Assembly (NCBI RefSeq): GCF_001189965.1
Contig: NZ_LFLU01000001.1
Span: forward strand, 248,001 to 312,000
Origin: Herbaspirillum rhizosphaerae
GTDB lineage: Bacteria > Pseudomonadota > Gammaproteobacteria > Burkholderiales > Burkholderiaceae_D
Direction of reading: 5' to 3'
Length of the DNA stretch: 64,000 nucleotides
Below the pieces are notes generated by a model that made no database searches, was not told the origin of the DNA, and worked only from the letters and a program-made list of their open reading frames with translations. A program made the position numbers and the translations under genes. Positions 8,606-17,065 of the stretch are shown piece by piece. Numbering within the stretch: the stretch's first letter is position 1; the number at the start of each line of letters is the position of its first letter.

Positions 8606-9517
8606 ATGCGCAAATTCGATTGGAACGACCTGCAAGCCTTTCTCGCCGTAGTGCGCGCCGGCCGTCTGACGGTGGCGGCGCGCCAGCTCGGCATCGATCA
8701 TTCGACCCTGAGCCGGCGAATCGCCGGGCTGGAAGCATCGCTAGGCGCGCTATTGTTCGACCGGCGCTCGGCCGGGTATGCCTTGACGAGCGAGGGCGAA
8801 CGGCTGGTGGCCGATGCCGAAGCCATGGAAAGCCTGGCCGTGCGCATCCGCGCACGTCAGGACGATCCGGCGCAAGGCCTGACCGGATCGATCCGCATCG
8901 GCACGCCGGAAGCCTGGGGCACTTACTTCCTGGCACCGCAGCTGCACTTGCTGGCGCAGCAACATCCCGAACTGGAAGTGGAGCTGATCGCCAATCCGCG
9001 CATGTTCAGCCTGTCCAAGCGCGAAGCCGACATCGCCGTCAGCATGACGCGTCCGGAGCAGGGGCGACTTTATGCGCGCCGCCTGAACGACTACGAACTG
9101 GGGATTTACGCCGCGAAGGATTATCTGCAGCAGCATGGCCATATCGACAACAAGGCGCAATTGGAAGAGCACGCCTGGGTCGGCTATGTGGAAGACCTGA
9201 TGTGGTCGCGCGAGCTGGACTATCTCTCTGACATATCGGCCTCGCTGCGGCCGCGCATCCGGATCTCCAACATCATCAGCCAGATGGCGGCGGTGGTTGG
9301 CGGAGCCGGGCTGGGCGTGTTGCCGTGCTTCATGGCGCGCGGCGAGGAGCGGCTGGCGCGCCTGCTGCCGGAGATCCGGCTATACCGCTCCTACTGGCTG
9401 ATCACCCATGCCGACGCGCGCGACATCTTGCGGGTTAATGTGGTGGCGGATTTTATTGTGGAGCGCGTGCGGGTGGAGGGGGAGAAATTCTGGATCGATC
9501 ATCCGGTCGCAGCATGA
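8606..9517 (+). CDS. LysR-family transcriptional regulator
   Basis: A 303-residue LysR regulator. The N-terminal winged helix-turn-helix is clear (DLQAFLAVVRAGRLTVAARQ, then LGIDHSTLSRRIAGLE, residues 7-45), followed by a periplasmic-binding-like effector domain. The ATG at 8606 is chosen because the family begins right before the DWNDLQAF block; the ribosome site is weak. It is divergent from the SAF oxidoreductase and probably regulates it. The inducer is unknown. Confidence 0.9.
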   Translation: MRKFDWNDLQAFLAVVRAGRLTVAARQLGIDHSTLSRRIAGLEASLGALLFDRRSAGYALTSEGERLVADAEAMESLAVRIRARQDDPAQGLTGSIRIGTPEAWGTYFLAPQLHLLAQQHPELEVELIANPRMFSLSKREADIAVSMTRPEQGRLYARRLNDYELGIYAAKDYLQQHGHIDNKAQLEEHAWVGYVEDLMWSRELDYLSDISASLRPRIRISNIISQMAAVVGGAGLGVLPCFMARGEERLARLLPEIRLYRSYWLITHADARDILRVNVVADFIVERVRVEGEKFWIDHPVAA

Positions 9518-9580
9518 CGGTTTGACATGCCGGACATCGGAGCCATGCAGAACAGGATGCGGTGCGAGATTCAGCGAGGC

Positions 9581-9769
9581 TCAACTGCTCCTGGCTTTTT
9601 CTATGGTCGATCGCGCCGCTTCCATCAACGCGGCCGGTTCTTCGGCGTCGGAATCGAGATACTGGTTCTCAAGATTAATTGCCAGATTGCTCATCTTTTC
9701 AGCAAGGTCGGCAAGTGCGACGCTGAGTTCGCACATCAGGCTGGAGATGTTTTTAGGTGAGTTCGCCAT
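9581..9769 (-). CDS. Small hypothetical protein
   Basis: The frame encodes 62 residues (MANSPKNISSLMCELSVALA at the start), predicted all-helical with alternating hydrophobic residues and no signal peptide. An AAGGAAAAGAGAC ribosome site precedes the ATG at 9769. It converges with the LysR gene. I recognise no family; the amphipathic helix pattern suggests a small coiled or dimeric cytoplasmic protein. Confidence 0.55.
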   Translation of the reverse strand: MANSPKNISSLMCELSVALADLAEKMSNLAINLENQYLDSDAEEPAALMEAARSTIEKARSS

Positions 9770-9965
9770 GTCTCTTTTCCTTAAACGGACTCGACAGGCG
9801 GACCTGTCAAACACACTTCTGGACTACACAGACGGCCGGGCAAGATGCCTGACCAGAGGCTTACGAAAACTTATTTTAAGCCTATTCTCGATTTGACTGT
9901 GGCTTGCGTAAAAAGTGCGAGCAAGAAATGTGCTTGCTCCTGTGTCGCTGCAGAAAGAGTGCGAC

Positions 9966-9997
9966 AAAAAAAGGCCCGCATGTGCGGGCCCTTTTTG
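9966..9997. terminator. Bidirectional terminator
   Basis: GGCCCGCA and TGCGGGCC form an 8-base stem with a 2-base centre, flanked by an A-run on the left and CTTTTT on the right. It lies between the divergent small ORF and the chemoreceptor end, in an otherwise empty 256-base gap, and most likely ends the chemoreceptor transcript on the minus strand. Confidence 0.85.
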
Positions 9998-10026
9998 TCG
10001 CCCGGCAAACTACCGGTTGATTGCTG

Positions 10027-11805
10027 TCAGAAGGTCTCCCAATCCGAATCCGAGTCAGGCGTTGCCGCTTTGGAGGCGCTGGCCGGTTTGGCGCCGGCGC
10101 TGCCGAGACGCGGTGCTGCTGCAGCCGCCGGTTTTGCTTTCGGCACGGCGGCAGCGGGTCTGGCGCTGAGCGGTTTCGGTGCGGCGGCGCTGCGAGCCTG
10201 CACCGGGGCAGCTTTCGCGACGGCTTTCGGGACTGCGGCCGTCATCTGATGCGCCTGTGTCGCGTCCAGCTTGAAGCGACCGACCAGATTGGCCAGCGTC
10301 GCCGCCTGATCCTGCAGCGACTGCGCTGCCGCTGCAGCTTGCTCCACCAGCGCGGCATTCTGCTGCGTGCCTTCATCCATCTGCGTGATCGCCTGACCGA
10401 CTTCGCTGATGCCGGCGCTTTGTTCCTGGCTGGCCGAGCTGATCTCGCCGACGATGTCGGTCACGCGCTTGACGCTGGCGACCACCTCGTTCATGGTTTC
10501 ACCCGCTTGCTGCACCAGCTTGCTGCCGACGTCGACCTTGGCGACGGAGTCGTCGATCAGGGTCTTGATTTCCTTGGCAGCGGCGGAAGAACGTTGCGCC
10601 AGGCTGCGCACTTCCGAAGCGACCACCGCAAAACCGCGGCCCTGCTCGCCGGCGCGCGCTGCTTCGACCGCTGCATTCAGCGCCAGGATGTTGGTCTGGA
10701 ACGCAATACCGTCGATGACGCTGATGATGTCGACAATCTTGCGCGACGAGTCGTTGATCGAACCCATGGTGTCGACCACCTGGCCGACCACGGCGCCGCC
10801 TTGCACCGCGACTTCGGATGCCGATACCGCGAGTTGATTTGCCTGACGCGCGTTGTCGGCATTTTGCTTGACGGTGGAAGTCAGTTCTTCCATGGCCGAT
10901 GCAGTTTCTTCGATCGAGCCGGCCTGTTGTTCGGTGCGGCTGGACAGATCGAGGTTGCCGCTGGCGATTTCACTCGATGCCGTGGCAATCGTGTCGGCAG
11001 AAGACTTGATGTTGGCGATGGTGTGCGTCAGGGAATCGCGCATGCGTTTGAAGGCATAGACCAGGCTGGAGCTGTCACCTGGTTCAGTGTGGATGTGCAG
11101 CGTCAGATCGCCGTCGGAGATCTTGTTCGCGATTTCCGCTGCATCGCCCGGATCGCCGCCGATGGTGCGCAGGATGCTGCGGTTGTTCACGACAACCAGG
11201 CCGATCAGGATGATGGCGAAGCCGAAGAAAATCGCGCCGGCCTGATAGATCGAGCGCATGAAGGAGGCATTGATGTCATCGACATACACGCCGGTGGTGA
11301 TGATCCAGTCCCATGGTTCGTAGCGGAATGCATAGGAAGTCTTCGGCACCGGGTCAGGCGAACCGACCTTGGGCCAGACGTAGTTGACGAAGTCGCCGGC
11401 AGGATTGGCGCCTGCTTTGGCGATGTTCACGAACACCAGGTTGCCGAGCGGATCCTTGAAGGCCGACAAGTCTTTGCCATTGAGCTCCGGCTTGATCGGA
11501 TGCATCAGCGTGACCGACGACGAATTGGAGATGGAGAAATAGCCGTCGGTGCCGTAGCGCATGTTTTTTACACGCAGTAATGCAGCCTTTTGGGCGTCGT
11601 CCTTGTTCATCGCGCCGCTTTTTGCCAGTTCGCCGTATTCCTTGATGGTGCTCATGGCGACTTGCGCGACGTTGATCAGGTCTTTCTTGCGTTCTTCCAC
11701 ACGGATGTCGCGTGCCTGATACGCATTGAAAATAGAAAGGGCCAGCAACGCGACCAGACTGATGACGAGCGGTGTCCACAGCCGTTGTTTGAATGACAGT
11801 TTCAT
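10027..11805 (-). CDS. Methyl-accepting chemotaxis protein with Cache sensor and CheR-binding tail
   Basis: A 592-residue chemoreceptor. It has an N-terminal membrane helix (residues 8-30), a periplasmic single-Cache (sCache_2-type) sensor recognisable from [14 protein letters not shown] and [10 protein letters not shown], a second membrane helix near residue 190-210, HAMP, and a signalling hairpin with the conserved tip ([20 protein letters not shown]). An Ala/Pro/Lys-rich linker leads to the C-terminal DSDWETF, which matches the xWETF pentapeptide that tethers the CheR methyltransferase and CheB in enterobacterial high-abundance receptors. The ATG at 11805 follows GGAGATC. Cache_2 receptors often sense small organic acids; the ligand here is unknown. 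Confidence 0.92.
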   Translation of the reverse strand: MKLSFKQRLWTPLVISLVALLALSIFNAYQARDIRVEERKKDLINVAQVAMSTIKEYGELAKSGAMNKDDAQKAALLRVKNMRYGTDGYFSISNSSSVTLMHPIKPELNGKDLSAFKDPLGNLVFVNIAKAGANPAGDFVNYVWPKVGSPDPVPKTSYAFRYEPWDWIITTGVYVDDINASFMRSIYQAGAIFFGFAIILIGLVVVNNRSILRTIGGDPGDAAEIANKISDGDLTLHIHTEPGDSSSLVYAFKRMRDSLTHTIANIKSSADTIATASSEIASGNLDLSSRTEQQAGSIEETASAMEELTSTVKQNADNARQANQLAVSASEVAVQGGAVVGQVVDTMGSINDSSRKIVDIISVIDGIAFQTNILALNAAVEAARAGEQGRGFAVVASEVRSLAQRSSAAAKEIKTLIDDSVAKVDVGSKLVQQAGETMNEVVASVKRVTDIVGEISSASQEQSAGISEVGQAITQMDEGTQQNAALVEQAAAAAQSLQDQAATLANLVGRFKLDATQAHQMTAAVPKAVAKAAPVQARSAAAPKPLSARPAAAVPKAKPAAAAAPRLGSAGAKPASASKAATPDSDSDWETF

Positions 11806-11949
11806 TCGATGATCTCCAAAGTTTTCCTTGATTAGCAATTGTGGTGTCCGGCATGTCTGCGCATGCCTTGGAAACTTGGATAGCGATACCCGAGTTGTTG
11901 TCGTTTTTTAATTGTTAACGGCTCGGCAACAGACTAACTTTAAACGTGC

Positions 11950-11984
11950 TAGAAAAAAAGAAAGCCGCGATTAGTGCGGCTTTC
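11950..11984 (-). terminator. Terminator of the YdcF gene
   Basis: GAAAGCCGC and GCGGCTTTC form a 9-base stem with a 7-base loop; read on the minus strand it is followed by a run of seven T. It is just after the end of the ydcF-like gene at 11992. Confidence 0.8.
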
Positions 11985-11991
11985 ATGGGCC

Positions 11992-12747
11992 TTATCTGGC
12001 CTTGTCGCTGAGTTTGTACCAGAGCAATCCTATCCACTCGTGCAGGGCATAGTTGCTGCGCCGCAAGCCCTCTCCGCTGGGGACGTAGTCATACAGGCTG
12101 AGGCGCTCGCGGCTGAAGAAAACCGTCGGCGCCGGCGTTATCTCAAGGCCGGTCTTGCGGAAACTCGCCAAGGCCCTCGGCATATGGATCGCATCGGTGA
12201 CCAGCACAATCCGTTGCACCCCGGCCTGACGCAGCATGGTTGCCGACAGGGATGCATTTTGTGCGGTGTCGTTGGCGTCGTTTTCCCGCCAGCGTACCGT
12301 TACTCCGAAATCGTCCTGCAGGCTGCGCGCCATGACGTCGGCCTCGCTTTCGGCAGCATCGTCGGTCTTGCCGCCGGTCACCAGCAAAGGCAGGCGGCTG
12401 GCGCGCTGGAGTCTTGCCGCGTATTGCAAGCGGGCCAGCGCGAGGTAGCCGGGGGCGTCCCGGTTGCCGTATTCCGGCGCATTGGACTGGCGGCGCGCAC
12501 CAAGCACCACGATGGCCTGGGCCGTCCGGGGGACGCCGGCCAGCGCTGCAGCCTGCGCTTCCAGCGGCGCCACCAGCAGCAAGGCGCCGGCGCGGGTGCT
12601 GAACAGCCACAGCAATGCCAGTGCCGCCCAGCTCAGCCAGATTGCACGACGGCAGCGATGGCGCAGCAGCAATCCGAGCGCGGCCAGCAGCAACAGGTTG
12701 GCGGGAAACAGCAGAAGGGCGGAGGCGATCTTGATGAGCAGGGACAT
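11992..12747 (-). CDS. YdcF/ElyC-family (DUF218) membrane protein
   Basis: A 251-residue protein with two N-terminal membrane helices (residues 5-27 and 34-52), then the DUF218 domain: AIVVLGARRQ, LLVTGGKTDDAAESEADVM and IVLVTDAIHMPRAL are its hallmark segments. E. coli ElyC, of the same family, affects peptidoglycan and lipid-carrier (undecaprenyl phosphate) metabolism, and SanA/YdcF relatives act at the envelope. The N-in double-helix layout fits ElyC better than soluble YdcF. It is divergent from the HdeD-fusion gene. Confidence 0.85.
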   Translation of the reverse strand: MSLLIKIASALLLFPANLLLLAALGLLLRHRCRRAIWLSWAALALLWLFSTRAGALLLVAPLEAQAAALAGVPRTAQAIVVLGARRQSNAPEYGNRDAPGYLALARLQYAARLQRASRLPLLVTGGKTDDAAESEADVMARSLQDDFGVTVRWRENDANDTAQNASLSATMLRQAGVQRIVLVTDAIHMPRALASFRKTGLEITPAPTVFFSRERLSLYDYVPSGEGLRRSNYALHEWIGLLWYKLSDKAR

Positions 12748-12925
12748 GTCGGAAACGAGGATGGCGACCGGCCATTATCGCTGCGCGGGCTCGCGCTTGT
12801 CACGATTCTTGCGAGTGCGGGAATCGATATCCGGAGGAGTGCAAGCGCCCGCGACGTTAAAATGAACAGGAAAGCGCCCGGGGCAATCAGCGAGCGGCGC
12901 GTGATTCCGAACATGGAGAGGGATA

Positions 12926-14332
12926 GTGATACGTCTGGTTTTGCTGCTGCTGGGTGCAGATTTCATTCGCCGCTACTGGCCTGTGCTGGCGCTGATCGGG
13001 CTGGCATGGGGCGTGATCGGCGTCAGTTTGTGCATTGATGCGCTCGACGGCGTGCTGGTGTTTCCGTTGACGCTGTTCGGCTATCTGCTGTTGCTGGAAA
13101 GCCTGGCGACGCTGTTCCTTGCGTCCAGCGGCATCGGCGCGCAAAAGTCGCTGCGTTATCTGAAGGGCGGCTTGTTCCTGCTGATCTCGCTGCTGGTGAT
13201 TTCACTGCATCCGACCGGCGACATGGTGCTGGCGATGCTGTTCGGGGCGGCCTTCACGATCGGCGGCGGTTTGCAGATTGCTTCGGCGCTGGTGGTGCGT
13301 TTTCCGAGCTGGCGCATGGCCCTGGCCGGCGGCGTCGGGCAGATCCTGATCGCGATCTTTTTCTTCCAGCCGTATCCCACGCATTACAAGGGGACGCTGC
13401 CGTACTGCATCGGCATGGGGCTGATCTTCAGCGGCTGGAACCTCATCTGGCTGGCCAGCCGTACGCGTCGTCTGCCGCGCACGGCGTCGATTTCGCAGTT
13501 GTCTTTGCGCAATGCCGATTCCGATCGTCCGCTCGATGCCGGCAGCCACGATGGGCAGGCGCCTGCTGCCGGCGGCGTAGCGGATGTCGCCGGCGCGGTG
13601 CCCATGACGGTGCACGTGTGGACGCCGGTCGGCTCCGCCAAAGAGCAGACCCTGAACCGTCCCATCGTCAATCGCTACATCGCGGCAGTCGACGCCAGCG
13701 GCACCGTTTCGACCGGGCACGCAGCGCTGGAAATCGCGCCGAGCCTGTACATCAGCCTGTATCCTGCCGAAGAAATCGATCGCTCGCCGGATCAGTTTGC
13801 GCGCTTGCTGCGCGCCACGCCGGACAACAATGTGCGCGGCCGCTATCTCTCCGATTACCCTTCCGAAGCAGCGTCGTGGTGTCCATCGACGGAGAGGATT
13901 TCATTCCGCGATTACGACCTGCAGCGTCTGCAACAGTTCTGGCTGCAATACCGCCAGGAAGAAATCTATAACCTGACCCATCGCAATTGTTCCAGCACCG
14001 TTGCGCATGCGTTGGAAGCCGCTTTGGAAGGCGTGATCGGGCGCCGCGCCGGCCACTGGCTGGCCTTCGTCAAGATTCTTTTCACGCCGGAGGTCTGGGT
14101 CGCCAGTCAGATTCACAAGCGCGCTGCGACCATGGCATGGACGCCGGGACTGACGCTCGACTACGCACGCGCCTTGCGCGCCGTGGTGCATCCGCGGCCG
14201 CTGTCCTGGGTGGGCAGCCTGCAGCTGGCGATACGCCGCAGCAGGCGCTTGCGTCGCGACGATGCCGTACGGCGCATGGCAGGCGGTGAGGCAGGCCGGA
14301 ATGCAGCGCAGGAAAAAGGCGATCGGCGCTAG
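12926..14332 (+). CDS. HdeD-like (DUF308) membrane protein fused to a probable permuted papain-like domain
   Basis: A 468-residue two-part protein with a GTG start after GGAGAGGG. Residues 1-180 have about six membrane helices in the DUF308/HdeD style (internal helix-pair repeats). After a linker rich in Asp, Gly and Ala (about 190-225) comes a soluble domain of about 200 residues. Its STGHAALEIAPSLYISLYPA block has an early His, and NLTHRNCSSTVAHALEAAL has a later Cys, the His-then-Cys order of circularly permuted NlpC/P60-like (papain-fold) enzymes such as YiiX/LRAT relatives, which act on lipids or peptides. The domain assignment is my inference from motif order. The basic C-terminus suggests a cytoplasmic end near the membrane. 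Confidence 0.65.
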   Translation: MIRLVLLLLGADFIRRYWPVLALIGLAWGVIGVSLCIDALDGVLVFPLTLFGYLLLLESLATLFLASSGIGAQKSLRYLKGGLFLLISLLVISLHPTGDMVLAMLFGAAFTIGGGLQIASALVVRFPSWRMALAGGVGQILIAIFFFQPYPTHYKGTLPYCIGMGLIFSGWNLIWLASRTRRLPRTASISQLSLRNADSDRPLDAGSHDGQAPAAGGVADVAGAVPMTVHVWTPVGSAKEQTLNRPIVNRYIAAVDASGTVSTGHAALEIAPSLYISLYPAEEIDRSPDQFARLLRATPDNNVRGRYLSDYPSEAASWCPSTERISFRDYDLQRLQQFWLQYRQEEIYNLTHRNCSSTVAHALEAALEGVIGRRAGHWLAFVKILFTPEVWVASQIHKRAATMAWTPGLTLDYARALRAVVHPRPLSWVGSLQLAIRRSRRLRRDDAVRRMAGGEAGRNAAQEKGDRR

Positions 14333-14453
14333 CGGCAGTTTGTCCTACATGCCAATCCGGCATAGTCCGATTGGTGGCGATGCGGCGACGACCGTACTAT
14401 CTGGTCTCCACACCGGAGTTGGCGGTTAAAAAATATACCAACACCAATTCAGG

Positions 14454-14482
14454 GGGATGCGCGTTCTGCGCATCCCTTGTTT
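14454..14482 (+). terminator. Terminator
   Basis: GGGATGCGC and GCGCATCCC form a perfect 9-base stem with loop GTTCT, followed by TTGTTT on the plus strand. It ends the HdeD-fusion transcript. Confidence 0.65.
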
Positions 14483-14532
14483 CTCCCCCTTTGATCCGGC
14501 TGATGTTGCAGCGCGGCCTCGCCGCATTGTCG

Positions 14533-15333
14533 CTACATGCTCTTATTCTTGTTCAGCAGCATCCCGGTGTATTTTTCCAGGATCGCTTTGGTCGCGCCGT
14601 TGTTCTGCATGCTTTCCAATTGCTGATTGATACTTTTCAGATACTTGATGCATGGGCTGTTCCTGGACAGCGCAATGTAATTCTTCGCGTCGGTGACATA
14701 AGGCGTATGCACGGTGAAGTGATCCGTCTGTTTGTTTTCCGCCAGATAGGCCAGGCCGTTGTAGTAGCCGGTAATCAGGTAGTCGATCGTGCCGCGCTCC
14801 AGCTTGAGAAAATTCACCGAGGTCTTTTTTTCGGTCTCGACCTTCAACTGTTTTTTGAGGAAATCGTCAAAGCCTTCTCCGAACTGATAGCCGAGCGTGA
14901 TGCCGCCTTTTTTGCCGATCAGGTCGTTCCATTCCCGATAGGTGAACGGTCTGCTGCGCAAGGTGAACACGGCAATCGGACTGGTGAACGGCGAGGGCGT
15001 TGCGAAGCTCAGGAATTCGCGCCGTTCCGGCGAGTCCTTGAGCGTGGCGATCATGTCGACTTCACCGTTCTTGGCGCCTTCCAGCACGCGATAGAACGGC
15101 CCCATGTAGCGCAACTCGTAGGGAATCTTCAGTGCTTTCAGCGCAGTGGTTGCCACTTCGATGCTGGCGCCGGTCAATTGCGAGCCGTCGTACCAGTGCA
15201 GCGGCGGATAATCCGAACCTCCCGATATAATGAGCTTGCTGCATTCTGCAGCATGTACAAGAGAACACGATGCTGCTCCGAACCAAAGCAGCAGATGCCT
15301 GCCGAGCTTTGCGATGTTGTGCACGTCGTTCAT
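14533..15333 (-). CDS. Periplasmic solute-binding protein (SBP_bac_3 family)
   Basis: The 266-residue protein has a signal peptide ending near SLVHAAEC and a family-3 binding fold: LIISGGSDYPPLHWYDG, LTGASIEVATTALKAL, EVDMIATLKDSPERREFL and a late TPYVTDAKNYIALS segment. Such proteins bind polar amino acids or similar small ligands. No permease or ATPase genes are next to it, so it may work with a transporter elsewhere or as a sensor-like orphan. A Cys pair (AECSKL, SPCIKY) may form a disulfide. The ATG at 15333 has a strong GGTAGGAAAC site and replaces a longer open frame. Confidence 0.8.
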   Translation of the reverse strand: MNDVHNIAKLGRHLLLWFGAASCSLVHAAECSKLIISGGSDYPPLHWYDGSQLTGASIEVATTALKALKIPYELRYMGPFYRVLEGAKNGEVDMIATLKDSPERREFLSFATPSPFTSPIAVFTLRSRPFTYREWNDLIGKKGGITLGYQFGEGFDDFLKKQLKVETEKKTSVNFLKLERGTIDYLITGYYNGLAYLAENKQTDHFTVHTPYVTDAKNYIALSRNSPCIKYLKSINQQLESMQNNGATKAILEKYTGMLLNKNKSM

Positions 15334-15494
15334 GTTTCCTACCCCCGTGTAGCCTGTTGGCTGTATGAGCATGCCAGGTCGTTTGATGTCAACAATGCAT
15401 GTTCTTTGCCGGGTTGTCCATGGGTGTCGGCATGTACGACACTGTGTTTGCATACACGTCGCCGGGTCGGGCCCACCCTCAACCTTGCTTCCTC

Positions 15495-16334
15495 ATGCCT
15501 CTCGACAACGAAACTACCGGATTCCTCCAGGCCAGCGACGGTACCGCCTTGTTCTACCGCGAGTGGCGCCACCATCAGCCGGGCGGCGCCATTGTCCTCG
15601 TGCATGGACTGGGCGAACATGGCGGGCGCTATGCCGAGCTGGCAGGGTTGTTCCATGATGCCGGCCTGTCTGTGCGCATCCACGATCATCGCGGTCACGG
15701 ACAATCGGGCGGGGTGCGCGGCAGCTTGCGCAGCGATGCCGACTTCCTGACCGATCTGAAGCTGGTCTTCGACGACTTTGCGCAGCAATGCGACGCCACG
15801 CCGTTTCTGTTCGGTCATAGCCTCGGCGGACTGGTGGCGGCGCGCTTTGCCACCGGCGGATTGTCGAAAGTGCGCGGTTTGCTGTTGTCGTCGCCGGCGC
15901 TGGCGATCCGCATGACCGGTTTCCAGAAGGTCTTGCTGGCCCTGACCACGCGCATTGCGCCGGGCCTGGCGGTGCCGACCAGCTTGCCGGCGCAACTGGT
16001 GTCGCACGATGTCGAGGTGGTGCAGGCATATCGCCGCGACGCGCTCAACCACGGCAAGGTCGCTGCGCGCGTGGTCAATTTCATGCTGGCGGCGCAGGTG
16101 CAGGTCCAGCGCGACGCTGCGACGTTCACGTTGCCGCTGTTATTGCAGATCGCCGGCGACGACGCTTTCGTTGATCCGCAAGGAAGCCGCTCTTTCTTTG
16201 CCGCCGTGCCGCAGGTCGACAAAAAACTGTATTGCTATGACGACGCCTACCACGAAATCTTCAATGAATCGAAAGAGCGCCGCTTGCGCGCGCAGGGCGA
16301 TTTACGATCCTGGCTGGCGTCGCATCTGACGTGA
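15495..16334 (+). CDS. Alpha/beta hydrolase, monoacylglycerol-lipase type
   Basis: A 279-residue cytoplasmic serine hydrolase of the lysophospholipase/monoglyceride lipase group (COG2267). VLVHGLGEHGGRY is the oxyanion-hole block of this family, RIHDHRGHGQSGG follows, GHSLGGLVAARF holds the nucleophile Ser, and GDDAFVDPQ plus YHEIFNE supply Asp and His. The ATG at 15495 precedes the conserved region; a longer frame starting near 15420 cannot be excluded because neither start has a clear ribosome site. It is divergent from the binding protein gene. Confidence 0.85.
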   Translation: MPLDNETTGFLQASDGTALFYREWRHHQPGGAIVLVHGLGEHGGRYAELAGLFHDAGLSVRIHDHRGHGQSGGVRGSLRSDADFLTDLKLVFDDFAQQCDATPFLFGHSLGGLVAARFATGGLSKVRGLLLSSPALAIRMTGFQKVLLALTTRIAPGLAVPTSLPAQLVSHDVEVVQAYRRDALNHGKVAARVVNFMLAAQVQVQRDAATFTLPLLLQIAGDDAFVDPQGSRSFFAAVPQVDKKLYCYDDAYHEIFNESKERRLRAQGDLRSWLASHLT

Positions 16335-16471
16335 GGGAAGCAGGGGGAAGCAGGCCAGGAAGCGGTGTTTTTGTTGCGATGCACATCGCATCGTCCGGCG
16401 GATGGCAGAGCGGGATGGGAAGCGTCGGTGCAGCTTGGAAATTAACTTGTATTTACAAGTGAAAAGACGCC

Positions 16472-16603
16472 TCAAGGCTGCCCGCTGGGAAAATTCAGAA
16501 AGCCGCAGCGGCTGTCAAAACCCACGAATCCAGGTGCGCAGGCACAGCCGTTAAGCGCCAGCGCCAGTGCCGTAGCGAGGATGATGGTCATGATGCGCCG
16601 CAT
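16472..16603 (-). CDS. Small lipoprotein-like peptide
   Basis: A 43-residue frame beginning MRRIMTIILATALALALNGC: a basic start, hydrophobic stretch and a lipobox-like LNGC, then a Cys-containing, Phe/Gly-rich tail (GFDSRCGF). A start four codons later is also possible. A weak GAAAG site precedes it. I recognise no family; the lipoprotein signal is the main support. Confidence 0.5.
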   Translation of the reverse strand: MRRIMTIILATALALALNGCACAPGFVGFDSRCGFLNFPSGQP

Positions 16604-16774
16604 GAGCAGTCTTTCAAAATAAATGAAGAGCAGGGAGAGTAACAGCAAGAGGCGACAAGGCCCCAGCAGCATATCGACGGCGCGGGGTTTTTCTTGAACC
16701 GGGGGAAAAGATTGTAAAGATCGGTTGGCTTCAGATTGAAGCCGGGAAAACAGGAAAACGGGCCGCAAAAAGCA

Positions 16775-16799
16775 AAAGGGCAGAAGAACTCTGCCCTTT
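16775..16799. terminator. Hairpin between small genes
   Basis: AAAGGGCAGA and TCTGCCCTTT form a perfect 10-base stem with loop AGAAC. A second dyad lies at about 16820-16847 (CTCCCCGC with GCGGGAG). They lie between two minus-strand small genes (16864-16944 and 16472-16603) and probably end the 26-residue peptide transcript. T-runs are short. Confidence 0.5.
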
Positions 16800-16863
16800 G
16801 ATGCCTGTTCGGCAACTGCTCCCCGCTTTGATCAAGCGGGAGCAGCCGACGCTGACGGCTGGA

Positions 16864-16944
16864 TTAGCGTGTCGATGCGAAGTAGCGTGCAACCATTGCA
16901 GCGATCAGCAGGGTGTAAGGCAGGACGTCGATCAGAATACGCAT
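16864..16944 (-). CDS. 26-residue membrane peptide (candidate)
   Basis: A frame of 26 codons, MRILIDVLPYTLLIAAMVAR then YFASTR, forms one hydrophobic helix with a basic C-terminal end, like known bacterial single-helix small proteins. GCGGAGCCTGCC precedes the ATG at a usable spacing, and hairpins follow the stop codon. It is too short to assign to a family. Read-through from the diguanylate cyclase gene upstream (17066) is possible, since no terminator separates them. Confidence 0.45.
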   Translation of the reverse strand: MRILIDVLPYTLLIAAMVARYFASTR

Positions 16945-17065
16945 GGCAGGCTCCGCAAGAAAGTGATTTATGTTGCGTTGCAGTATGCGTGTTTCAGCCC
17001 CTTTTTTCCAATTTTGATTCCCAATATCAGTTATCGGCTTGTTGAATATCAGGGACTTGCGCGGC

